Of a stretch of 64,000 nt of DNA, positions 25,395-33,153 are shown one piece after another. Source of the DNA: Candidatus Dormiibacterota bacterium (GTDB taxonomy: Bacteria; Chloroflexota; Dormibacteria; Dormibacterales; Dormibacteraceae); assembly GCA_003139695.1 (NCBI GenBank), contig PLJM01000017.1, positions 1 to 64,000 on the forward strand, given 5' to 3'. The position numbers were made by a program, and so were the translations under genes. Under the pieces are notes generated by a model. The model had not been told where the DNA came from and did not search any database. It worked only from the letters and a program-made list of their open reading frames with translations. Position 1 is the first letter of the stretch. The number at the start of each line of letters is the position of its first letter.

Positions 25395-26269
25395 AGCCGG
25401 CACAGTTCGAGTACGACGACCCTCAGACCGAGGATGAGGCGCTGGATCTCCTGGCTCGCCATGGTGACGACTGCAAGGTCATCGCCGGCGGGCAGAGCCT
25501 GGTTCCGCTGATGAACTTCCGGCTCGCGCGGCCGGCGCGCTTGATAGACATCAACCGGATCGATTCGCTGAGCTACATCAGACGCGAGGAGGGGCGCTTG
25601 GTGATCGGCGCGATGGCGCGTCACACGCACCTTGAGCACGCGGAGGAGGTGGCGCAAGGCTGGCCGCTGCTGACGGAGGCGGTCGGGTGGGTGGGGCACG
25701 CGCAGATTCGAAACCGCGGCACGATCGGTGGATCGGTGGCGCATGCGGACCCCGCCGCAGAGCTGCCGGCCGCATTCGCGGCCCTCGACGCAAAGTTCCA
25801 GCTGCGTTCGAAGCGCGGCTCCCGGACCGTCAGTTGGGACGAGTTCTTCGTCTCCGAGTTCACCACCGCGCTGGCCCCGGACGAGCTCGTGGCAGCGGTT
25901 GAAGTGCCCGCGCTCGACCCGGGCACCGGTACGGCATTCGTCGAATACGCGCGACGGCACGGGGACTTTGCGCTGGGCGGCGCGGCGGCAATCGTGAAGC
26001 TCGGCCGCGATGGACGCTGTGAGAGGGCGACGATTGCTCTGCTGTCGGCCGGCCCGGCGCCGGTGAGGGCAAAGGCCGCGGAGCAGCAGCTGCGGGGCGC
26101 GAAGCTCGACGATTCGTCCATCCGAGCCGCGTCGGCGGAGGCGGTCAGGGGACTGCGTCCGACCTCGGACCTTCACGGGAGCACCGAGTACCGGATCGGG
26201 TTGCTGCGAACGATGACCGAACGGGCCCTCACCAAAGCAGCGCAACGTGCGGCGAGCAGCACCTCATGA
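25391..26269 (+). CDS. Molybdenum hydroxylase FAD-binding medium subunit
   Basis: This 292-residue CoxM/CutM-type flavoprotein has FAD pyrophosphate loops VIAGGQSLVPLMNFRLARP and RNRGTIGGSVAHADPAAELP, both near-consensus. The C-terminal CODH_FAD_C-like part starts near residue 180. It transfers electrons from the 2Fe-2S subunit to an acceptor. Overlaps of 4 bp on both sides show tight coupling in the L-M-S unit. Confidence 0.88.
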   Translation: MKPAQFEYDDPQTEDEALDLLARHGDDCKVIAGGQSLVPLMNFRLARPARLIDINRIDSLSYIRREEGRLVIGAMARHTHLEHAEEVAQGWPLLTEAVGWVGHAQIRNRGTIGGSVAHADPAAELPAAFAALDAKFQLRSKRGSRTVSWDEFFVSEFTTALAPDELVAAVEVPALDPGTGTAFVEYARRHGDFALGGAAAIVKLGRDGRCERATIALLSAGPAPVRAKAAEQQLRGAKLDDSSIRAASAEAVRGLRPTSDLHGSTEYRIGLLRTMTERALTKAAQRAASSTS

Positions 26270-26766
26270 GTCGCAGAATCGCGGTCGAGATCAACGGGCG
26301 CGCCGTCGAGGGCGAGGTCGAGCCGCGCCTGCTGCTCGCGGACTTCATCCGCGACAACGCCGGCCTGACCGGCACTCACCTGGGCTGCGAGCACGGTGTT
26401 TGCGGCGCGTGCACAGTGCAGCTTGACGGGCACCCCGTACGTTCGTGCCTGATGTTTGCGGTGCAGGCTCATGGCCACCGCATCGCGACAGTGGAGGGCA
26501 TGGCCCCGGGCGACTCCTCGCTGCACCCGCTTCAGCAGGCGTTCCATGAGTGCCACGCGTTGCAGTGCGGGTTCTGCACGCCAGGCATCTTGATGACGAT
26601 GGAGGCGTTCCTGCGGGAGGAGCCGGACCCAACTTCTGAGCGCATTCGCAGCGCGCTCGCGGGGAACCTGTGCCGGTGCACCGGCTATCAGAACATCATC
26701 ACCGCCGTTCGCCTCGCCGCCGATCGGCTGCAGAACAAAGGGGAAGCGGCAGTCGAGGCGTCTTGA
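26266..26766 (+). CDS. Molybdenum hydroxylase 2Fe-2S small subunit
   Basis: This 166-residue protein has a plant-type ferredoxin cluster (CEHGVCGACTVQLDG) and the helical second cluster domain (CGFCTPGI and CRCTGYQNI). All eight cysteines are present. It links the Mo site to the FAD subunit. Being the only such gene here, it may serve both large subunits. Confidence 0.9.
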   Translation: MSRRIAVEINGRAVEGEVEPRLLLADFIRDNAGLTGTHLGCEHGVCGACTVQLDGHPVRSCLMFAVQAHGHRIATVEGMAPGDSSLHPLQQAFHECHALQCGFCTPGILMTMEAFLREEPDPTSERIRSALAGNLCRCTGYQNIITAVRLAADRLQNKGEAAVEAS

Positions 26767-26767
26767 G

Positions 26768-27763
26768 GTGCTGATCGACGTCCATTCGCATTACATGCCG
26801 AAGGCTCTGGCGCGCGCGCTCGAGCAGCGAGCCGGCACACCGCGGATCTTGGAGCGTGAGGGAAAGATGCTGATTGAGTACGGCGAACGCTCGATTGCAC
26901 CCTTGACGCCGGTGTTCTTCGAGCCCGGGCTCATCCTCGAGCAGATGGATCGCGCGGCCATCGACCACGCTGTCCTGAGCGTGTCCATCCCAGGTGTCGA
27001 CTGGCTAGAACCAGAGCATGCGGAGGAGGTAGCCGAGGCCGCCAATGAGGAGACGGCGGCGATCGTGGCCCGGTACCCGGATCGCTTCAGTGGGTTGGCG
27101 ACAGTTCCGCTGCAGGCGCCGGAGCGGGCGGTGCAAGTGCTTCGCCACGCGGTGGCCCTGGGCATGAGAGGGGCGATGATCTACTCGAACGTGGCGGGAG
27201 CCCCCCTGGACGAGCCATCGCGCCGAATTTTCTTCGACACCGCTTCGTCACTCGACGTGGCCATCTTGCTTCACCCTACCTATCCGCTGTGCGCGCCTTC
27301 GATGATGGCCGGCGGGATGATCGAGATGACAGGCTTTCTTTTTGACACCACCACTGCTGCTCTGCGACTGGTGTTCGACGGCCTGTTCGAGCGGCACCCC
27401 GATTTCAAGTTCATCGTGCCGCACGCAGGCAGCCTCATTCCATATTTCGTCGGACGCATCGACCACTTTGGCCGCATGCAGAGGCCGGGCTCGACCGGCG
27501 CCATCTCGGGCCCTGCGAGCGACCACATACGCAGGCTATATGTCGACACCGTGTGTGAGTGGGCGCCGGCGATGAGCCTCTGTTGCGACTTCTTCGGAGT
27601 CGACCGCGTCATGCACGGGACAGATCACCCGTTCTGGCCGATGGCCCTTGGGCGGCGGCTGTTGGACCAGGTCGATCTGAGCCCCGAGGACCGGGCCAAG
27701 ATCGAGCACGGAAATGCTGCGCGGTTGTTTCACATTCAGCTGCCCGCGCGAAAGGGCGACTGA
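26768..27763 (+). CDS. Amidohydrolase-2 (ACMSD-like) metal-dependent hydrolase/decarboxylase
   Basis: This 331-residue TIM-barrel protein has metal ligands DVHSH at the N-terminus, HPTYP mid-chain, VPHAG and the acidic HGTDHPFW near the C-terminus. This ligand pattern is that of 2-amino-3-carboxymuconate-semialdehyde decarboxylase and related non-oxidative decarboxylases or hydrolases acting on (hydroxy)aromatic acids. GTG start 1 bp after the FeS subunit. It probably follows hydroxylation in the pathway. Confidence 0.8.
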   Translation: MLIDVHSHYMPKALARALEQRAGTPRILEREGKMLIEYGERSIAPLTPVFFEPGLILEQMDRAAIDHAVLSVSIPGVDWLEPEHAEEVAEAANEETAAIVARYPDRFSGLATVPLQAPERAVQVLRHAVALGMRGAMIYSNVAGAPLDEPSRRIFFDTASSLDVAILLHPTYPLCAPSMMAGGMIEMTGFLFDTTTAALRLVFDGLFERHPDFKFIVPHAGSLIPYFVGRIDHFGRMQRPGSTGAISGPASDHIRRLYVDTVCEWAPAMSLCCDFFGVDRVMHGTDHPFWPMALGRRLLDQVDLSPEDRAKIEHGNAARLFHIQLPARKGD

Positions 27764-27765
27764 GA

Positions 27766-28296
27766 GTGGCAAGGCTGCCACTCGTACCAGCGGGGACCTC
27801 GCCTGCAGTCGATTACCTCTATGCGGAGGTCGAGCGCTTGGGGCGGCCAGTGTTGAACCTCTATAGCGTGCTGGCGAATCAGCCACCGGCGCTGGCGGCG
27901 TTCCTGGGGATGTCGGCCTACGTACGGTCGGGCTCGAGCCTGGATCCGCGCCTTCGAGAGCTGGTGATCCTGGCCACGGCGCATGAGCTCGGGCAGGACT
28001 ACGAGGTGGCCCATCACACGCAGGCGGCGGCACGCGTGGGAGTTGAATCTGTGAAAGTGGCGGCGCTCATGCTGGGCGGATCGCTCGAAGACTTCACTCC
28101 AGACGAGCGCTGCGCCATCGATTTCGCACGGCAGGTTGCTCACACCCGCTCATGCGATGAGGCGACGTTCAGCCGGCTGCAGTCGCTGTTCTCGACCGAA
28201 AAGATCGTGGATCTCGTGGTGACGACGGCCTGGTACCACCTCTGCGCGGTGATCTTGGGGTCGCTGCGCGTGGAGCTCGAGGCGGACGCTCGATGA
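27766..28296 (+). CDS. Carboxymuconolactone decarboxylase (AhpD-like) family protein
   Basis: This 176-residue helical protein has the CMD core LRELVILATAHELGQDYEVAHHTQAA. AhpD peroxidase members carry a CxxC there; this one has no cysteines in the motif, so a redox role is unlikely and a decarboxylase or lyase-type role is possible. The GTG at 27766, 2 bp after the amidohydrolase stop, is chosen; the track ORF runs back into that gene. The 3' end overlaps the next ATG. Confidence 0.75.
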   Translation: MARLPLVPAGTSPAVDYLYAEVERLGRPVLNLYSVLANQPPALAAFLGMSAYVRSGSSLDPRLRELVILATAHELGQDYEVAHHTQAAARVGVESVKVAALMLGGSLEDFTPDERCAIDFARQVAHTRSCDEATFSRLQSLFSTEKIVDLVVTTAWYHLCAVILGSLRVELEADAR

Positions 28297-29075
28297 TCGC
28301 TCGCCGAGAAGGCGAAGGCTGGACCCTGATCCGCCAGATGGATCACGCGGCGCACTGCGCGGAGCTGGCTCGGGCGTGGCGGGCTGGACCGTTCGGCCGG
28401 GATTCCGTGTCCTCGTCTCTTGAATACGCGGCCGGCTACCACGACCTGGGTTGGACGGAGATCGATGACCGGCCTGAGATCGACGGGGAGGGCCGGCCGT
28501 GTAACTTCACGCAGATCGACGAGGCGCGGCACACGGAGTTCTACGCGCGTGCAGTGAGGACGATCGCTCTGACAGACCCATACGCTGCTTACCTGGTGAG
28601 TCTGCACGCGTCCGGGTTATACAGCCGGCGGTATGGGTGGGCCGGGTTGAGGCCTGTGGACTGGACAACGATTGGTCCCCATGGCAAGGCGCTGTTGGAA
28701 GGCGAGCGTGCCTTCCGTGCGGAGCTGTCCGCATCGATCGCGCCGCGGGAGCTCGAGTTCGAGGCGTCTTGGCGCAACTACATGCTGCTTGAGACTTTCG
28801 ACTATCTGTCGCTGCTGACGTGCTTCGGCTTCGAGAGCTCGAGCTGTGGGCCTGTGCCGACTGTGGAAGGGCGGTGGGAGCAGCTGTCGGTCCGGCGCCT
28901 TGGCCCGTGGGACGTCGAGCTCGATCCATTCCCGTTTGCGGGTGATCGGTTTGAAGTCGAAGTTGCGTGTGTGCGCGTTGATCGCCCCAACTTCCGATCT
29001 GATGACGAGCTGCGGGCTCAGTTCAACTCAACACCCCCACAGATTCGCCGAAGCCTGTACCGGGGCCGCTCTTGA
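28293..29075 (+). CDS. DUF3891 family protein
   Basis: This 260-residue soluble protein is recognised by its opening (MIARREGEGWTLIRQMDHA) and AAGYHDLGWTEIDDRP. The spaced His/Asp residues (DHAAHC, YHDLGW, SLHAS) look like an HD-superfamily metal site. The activity is unknown to me; members occur next to catabolic genes. Here it overlaps both neighbours by 4 bp, so it is likely needed with the CMD and VOC proteins. Confidence 0.7.
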   Translation: MIARREGEGWTLIRQMDHAAHCAELARAWRAGPFGRDSVSSSLEYAAGYHDLGWTEIDDRPEIDGEGRPCNFTQIDEARHTEFYARAVRTIALTDPYAAYLVSLHASGLYSRRYGWAGLRPVDWTTIGPHGKALLEGERAFRAELSASIAPRELEFEASWRNYMLLETFDYLSLLTCFGFESSSCGPVPTVEGRWEQLSVRRLGPWDVELDPFPFAGDRFEVEVACVRVDRPNFRSDDELRAQFNSTPPQIRRSLYRGRS

Positions 29076-29503
29076 ACACAACCGTCAGGGCGCCAGCAAT
29101 CGACCATCTGGGTTGGGCAGTTCGCTCCATCGATTCATCTCGCATGCATTTCGAATCCAGGCTGGGGCTGGACATGCAGAGCGACGAGCGATTCCCCGAT
29201 GTACGGGTCGCATTCTTTGGCACCGGCCCAGCGAACGTCGAGCTGCTGGAGCCGCTCACCCCGGAATCCGACGTAGGTCGTTTCATCGCGCGGAGGGGCG
29301 AGGGACTTCATCACCTCGCGCTGCGCGTGGACAGTGTTGCGGCTGCGCTGGCAGAGGCTCCAGCGCACGGCTTCCTGCTTGTCGACAAGGTGCCGAGGCC
29401 TGGCGCTCGCGGCACCACAATTGGCGTGGTCGATCCTCAGCGCGAGGATGGAGTTCTCATTCAGTTCGTGCAGGGGGCCGCGCCCGCGTCGGAAGGGCTG
29501 TGA
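29072..29503 (+). CDS. VOC-family metalloprotein (methylmalonyl-CoA epimerase-like)
   Basis: This 143-residue vicinal-oxygen-chelate protein has two beta-alpha-beta repeats. Metal ligands fit IDHLGWAV (His), LLEPL (Glu), HHLALRV (His) and the C-terminal LIQFV region. Its closest family look is methylmalonyl-CoA epimerase/lactoylglutathione lyase. It could epimerise a CoA thioester in the lower pathway. The stop overlaps the next GTG by 4 bp. Confidence 0.75.
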   Translation: MNTTVRAPAIDHLGWAVRSIDSSRMHFESRLGLDMQSDERFPDVRVAFFGTGPANVELLEPLTPESDVGRFIARRGEGLHHLALRVDSVAAALAEAPAHGFLLVDKVPRPGARGTTIGVVDPQREDGVLIQFVQGAAPASEGL

Positions 29504-30249
29504 GGCTCGACGGCAAAACCGCCCTCGTCACCGGCGGCACCAGCGGGATCGGCCTGGCCATAATCCGCGCCCTACGTCGCGACGGCGCGCGCGTGATCGC
29601 GCTGGGTCGGTCCAAAGAGCACATCGAAACGTTTCGCGAGGAGTTCAGGCAGGACTCCCTCGCAAGCGCCGAGCTGGTGGACGTTCGTGATCGTGATGAG
29701 CTCAAAGGGGTGCGCGACCGCCTTGATGGCCTCGACATTCTGATTCCCAACGCAGGGATCAACACCCGCGTCAAAGCCCTCGATCTGGAAGATGAGGCGC
29801 TGCGGGATATGTTGCAGACGAACCTGTACGGCGTTTTCGTCACCTGCCAGGTTTTCGGCCCTCTGCTCTTCTTACGGCCCGGCGGGCGGGTCGTCGTGAC
29901 CAGCTCTTTGGCTGCCATCCACGGCTTGGACTTGCGCGTCGCTTACACGGCCACGAAGGCGGGACTGTCCGGCCTGGTGCGTAGCCTTGCGATCGAATGG
30001 GGCCCAAAGGGTGTGACGGTGAACGCCGTAGGGCCGGGCATCATCGAGACGTCCCTTACCAGGGCATACATGGACAAGCACCCTGAGCGGGTCAGGGCGA
30101 CAATCGAAAACACACCGCTGCGGCGGATCGGCACCCCAGAGGACGTCGCCGATGTGGTCGCATTCCTCGCGTCTGACGGTGCGCGATTCATCACGGGCCA
30201 GACGATCTACGTGGATGGCGGCATCAGCGCCGGGAGCTCGTGGTGGTAA
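29500..30249 (+). CDS. Short-chain dehydrogenase/reductase (classical)
   Basis: This 249-residue classical SDR has TGGTSGIGLA for NAD(P), NAGINTR, the catalytic Ser in TSSLAA and AYTATK as YxxxK. It is probably a 3-hydroxyacyl(-CoA) or sugar/alcohol dehydrogenase. The GTG at 29500 (GTGA overlap with the VOC stop) is chosen; the track ORF start at 28846 is a shadow. Confidence 0.8.
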   Translation: MRLDGKTALVTGGTSGIGLAIIRALRRDGARVIALGRSKEHIETFREEFRQDSLASAELVDVRDRDELKGVRDRLDGLDILIPNAGINTRVKALDLEDEALRDMLQTNLYGVFVTCQVFGPLLFLRPGGRVVVTSSLAAIHGLDLRVAYTATKAGLSGLVRSLAIEWGPKGVTVNAVGPGIIETSLTRAYMDKHPERVRATIENTPLRRIGTPEDVADVVAFLASDGARFITGQTIYVDGGISAGSSWW

Positions 30250-30268
30250 GGGGAGGGGTTAGCGAACA

Positions 30269-30694
30269 ATGAGCGGCCACAGCATCGACGACATCGCAGT
30301 TGGATTGCGAACCCGGCTTACCAAGACGGTGAGCGAATCGGACGTCTACCTCTTTGCTGGAATCACCGGTGACCTCGATCCGAATCATGTCGATGAGGAG
30401 TACTGCCGCAGGACCAGCCTCGGCCATCGAGTCGCCCACGGGGCCTTGATCGTCGGCTACACGTCTGCGGCATCCACTCGGATCCTTCAGGACTTTGACC
30501 GGCCGATGGTTTCCGCCGGCTACGACCGCATCCGGTTCCTGAAGCCGGTTTACTTTGGCGACACGCTGACCATCGACTACGAGATTGCGAGCATCGATCG
30601 TGAGCGCGAGCGCACGGTGGCGAAGATCGAGGTCAAAAATCAGCGGGACGAGCTGGTGATGGTTGCGACGCACATCATGCAGCTCGTGACGTGA
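30269..30694 (+). CDS. MaoC-like (R)-specific enoyl-CoA hydratase
   Basis: This 141-residue single hot-dog domain has the hydratase motif GDLDPNHVDEEY, with the Asp/His catalytic pair, and GHRVAHGAL. It hydrates a trans-enoyl-CoA to the 3-hydroxyacyl-CoA. The length is typical of PhaJ-type monodomain enzymes. It overlaps the CoA-transferase start by 4 bp, so a beta-oxidation-like step on a CoA thioester is implied. Confidence 0.8.
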   Translation: MSGHSIDDIAVGLRTRLTKTVSESDVYLFAGITGDLDPNHVDEEYCRRTSLGHRVAHGALIVGYTSAASTRILQDFDRPMVSAGYDRIRFLKPVYFGDTLTIDYEIASIDRERERTVAKIEVKNQRDELVMVATHIMQLVT

Positions 30695-31890
30695 GCGACC
30701 GCAAGGGTCTGAGCCTTCTGGAGGGCGTGCGCATCCTCGCCTTCACGCAGTTCCTGCTTGGACCTGCCGCGTGCCAGTACCTGGCCGACATGGGCGCTGA
30801 CGTGATCAAGATCGAGCCGCCCGGTCGCGGAGCGTGGGAGCGCAGCTGGTCCGGAGCCGACACCTTCATCGGGGGGGTCAGCGCTTTCTTCATGTTGGCA
30901 AATCGCAACCTCCGCAGCGTGACCCTCAACCTGAAGAGCAAGCGTGGGGTCGAAGTCGCCCAGCGACTGGTCGAGACCGCCGATGTGGTGGTCGAAAACT
31001 TCAGGCCAGGGGTCATGGATCGCCTGGGCCTCGGATACGAGGACCTACGCAAGATCAATCCGCGTCTTATCTATGCGGCAGGATCAGGCTATGGCGGCGA
31101 CGGGCCATACAGCCACCTTCCCGGCCAGGATCTGCTGATCCAGGCCATTTCGGGCCTCGGAGCCAACACGGGAACTGAGGAGCAGGGCCCAACCGTCTCG
31201 GCGGCTGCCGTTGTCGACCAGCACAGCGCGAGCTTGCTGGCGATGGGGATTCTCGCCGCTCTCGTCAGTCGCGGCCGCACAGGTCAGGGACAGCGGGTCG
31301 AGGTGGTCATGGTGCAGGCGGCCCTGGACCTGCAGGCAGAGCCGATCGTCTATCACCTGAACGGTGCACAGCTCCGGCGTCCAAAGACTCCGGCGGCCGA
31401 CACGTTCCACGCGGTGCCGTACGGCTTCTACGCCACTGCGGATGGATATGTGGCCATCTCGCTGACACCGGTAAAAGCGCTCAGCGAAGCTCTCGGCAAT
31501 CCAGCCGACCTTGCGCCCTATGAGAATCCAGACATCGCTTACAGCAGGCGAGACGAGATTCGCGCGGCCTTGAACCCCTATTTTCGCCGGCGGCCGACGG
31601 CGGAATGGGTCGATCTCCTTCGTGCCCACGACATCTGGTGCGCCCCGGTCAAGAACATGACCGAGACCTTCGAGGACGTCGCGGTCAAGCACATCGCGCC
31701 GGTGCTCGAGTTCGACCATCCCCGCGCGGGCCGCGTGCGGGTTTTGAAGCATCCGGTGCGGTACAGCTCAGGCGAGGCGACTCTTCGCAGGCCGCCACCT
31801 GACCTCGGCGAGCACACCGACGAGGTGCTTGGCGAATTGGGATATGACCCTGGCCAGATCGAAGCGATGCGAGAAGATCGAGACATCTAG
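30691..31890 (+). CDS. Class III (CaiB/BaiF) CoA-transferase
   Basis: This 399-residue family III CoA-transferase has the N-terminal Rossmann-like part with ADMGADVIKIEPPGRG, NRNLRSVTLNLKSK and the catalytic Asp in GQDLLIQAISGL. It activates a carboxylic acid by moving CoA from a donor thioester. GTG start. It is the last gene of the GntR-headed operon and would supply the CoA thioester used by MaoC and the SDR. Confidence 0.85.
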   Translation: MSDRKGLSLLEGVRILAFTQFLLGPAACQYLADMGADVIKIEPPGRGAWERSWSGADTFIGGVSAFFMLANRNLRSVTLNLKSKRGVEVAQRLVETADVVVENFRPGVMDRLGLGYEDLRKINPRLIYAAGSGYGGDGPYSHLPGQDLLIQAISGLGANTGTEEQGPTVSAAAVVDQHSASLLAMGILAALVSRGRTGQGQRVEVVMVQAALDLQAEPIVYHLNGAQLRRPKTPAADTFHAVPYGFYATADGYVAISLTPVKALSEALGNPADLAPYENPDIAYSRRDEIRAALNPYFRRRPTAEWVDLLRAHDIWCAPVKNMTETFEDVAVKHIAPVLEFDHPRAGRVRVLKHPVRYSSGEATLRRPPPDLGEHTDEVLGELGYDPGQIEAMREDRDI

Positions 31891-31907
31891 CCGTGCGCGA
31901 CGTCCGC

Positions 31908-31944
31908 TCTCGATCGTGTGCGAAGACTCATGCATAGATCGAGA
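31908..31944 (+). terminator. Inverted repeat after the catabolic operon
   Basis: TCTCGATC and GATCGAGA are perfect 8-bp arms around a 21-nt loop, starting 18 bp after the CoA-transferase stop. No U-run follows. It could be a terminator or a site for the kinase promoter. Confidence 0.3.
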
Positions 31945-32055
31945 ATCGGAAACTCAGATATCGCCATAACCTCGTGGGTCGCTCGACCAGTCCGGCGCTA
32001 GAACGCGGCGAGCGCGGGACCGACTGGAAGGCATGGAAGCGATAATGCTACCGCT

Positions 32056-33153
32056 ATGACGATTTCGGCAGGCTCATATCTTGGTGACTATGAGGTGCTG
32101 GAGCTAATCGGACGCGGGGCCATGGGCACCGTGTACCGCGGTTACCACAAGGCCCTTGATCGGGTGGTGGCCATCAAGGTGCTAGACGCGCTCGCATCGG
32201 ATCTGCATGGGGCGGAGCGGTTCCAGCGCGAGGCAAGAGCGATAGCGCACCTCAGGCATCCGAACATCTTGGCGGTGTTCGACTTTGGCGAAGTCTCCGG
32301 CGTCCCTTACATGGTCGTGGAGTACATGCCGGGCGGTTCGCTGGCAGCAGCGCTGGCGGCAGGCCCTGCTCTCTCGGCGCTAGCAGTGATCACCCTGCTA
32401 AGGGGCGTGGCCGCGGGTCTGGACCATGCGCATGCTGCGGGTGTCGTTCATCGCGACGTCAAACCCGCAAACGTTCTACTCTCCTCCGAACGAGTGCCGG
32501 TGCTCGGGGATTTCGGCCTGGCCCGGCTACGCATCGACACGTCGCTGACCGGGACTGGACTGATAGTCGGATCGCCGGCATACATGGCCCCGGAGCAGGC
32601 AAAGGGCCTCGAGGTCGGTCCGGCGGCCGACCGCTACTCGTTTGCCGTCATGGCCTACCAGATGCTCACGGGCGAGCTGCCGTTCAACGCAGATCAGCCG
32701 CTCGAGGTGCTTTACATGCATGTGAACAGTCAACCGTTTCTGCCGTCTGCTGTGAGACTTGGCCTGCCGCAAGCGCTGGACACTGTCCTGCTCCGAGGGC
32801 TCGCCAAAGAGTCCAGCGAGCGCTGGGGCAGCTGTACGGCGCTGGTGGACCGGATCGCCGGGAGCCTGGGTTCTTCGAGCATTGGAGATATTGCCCTGAC
32901 GCTGGTGCTCCCACGGCCGCTCCCGAGCAGTCGCGCAGCAGCGACGCCCGCCACCCAGAAGATTGAAGCCGTCGCCGGAAATGGCGCTGCTTCGCCCGCA
33001 GGCGAGTCTCGTGTCGCCGCAGTCAGTGGTGCAATGCCAACGGGCCGGAATCTAAGGCTGATGGAGTGGGTGATAGTTGCGTCCATTGCCGCGCTTGTCG
33101 CGGTGCTCTCGCTGCTGCTCAATCATCCTCCGACCGCTGCCGGAGGACCATGA
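32056..33153 (+). CDS. Membrane-anchored Ser/Thr protein kinase (PknB-like)
   Basis: This 365-residue Hanks-type kinase is complete: glycine loop IGRGAMGTVYRG, Lys in VAIKVL, catalytic HRDVKPAN, DFGLARL and APE as YMAPEQ. The kinase domain spans about residues 10-265. A Ser/Ala/Pro linker leads to one transmembrane helix at the C-terminus (WVIVASIAALVAVLSLLL), with almost nothing outside. It has no PASTA repeats. It is coupled by an ATGA overlap to an HD-GYP protein. Confidence 0.87.
   Translation: MTISAGSYLGDYEVLELIGRGAMGTVYRGYHKALDRVVAIKVLDALASDLHGAERFQREARAIAHLRHPNILAVFDFGEVSGVPYMVVEYMPGGSLAAALAAGPALSALAVITLLRGVAAGLDHAHAAGVVHRDVKPANVLLSSERVPVLGDFGLARLRIDTSLTGTGLIVGSPAYMAPEQAKGLEVGPAADRYSFAVMAYQMLTGELPFNADQPLEVLYMHVNSQPFLPSAVRLGLPQALDTVLLRGLAKESSERWGSCTALVDRIAGSLGSSSIGDIALTLVLPRPLPSSRAAATPATQKIEAVAGNGAASPAGESRVAAVSGAMPTGRNLRLMEWVIVASIAALVAVLSLLLNHPPTAAGGP

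Noticed and set aside
22998-25403. Very long minus-strand ORF (801 aa) opposite the Mo-hydroxylase
   Set aside because: It mirrors the plus-strand L subunit with intact family motifs. Its translation is low-complexity His/Arg-rich with no domain, typical of GC-rich antisense shadows.
19947-26766. Aerobic CO dehydrogenase (coxMSL)
   Set aside because: Neither large subunit has the AYxCSFR active-site loop of form I, and the form II AYRGAGR is also not matched. Called general molybdenum hydroxylases.
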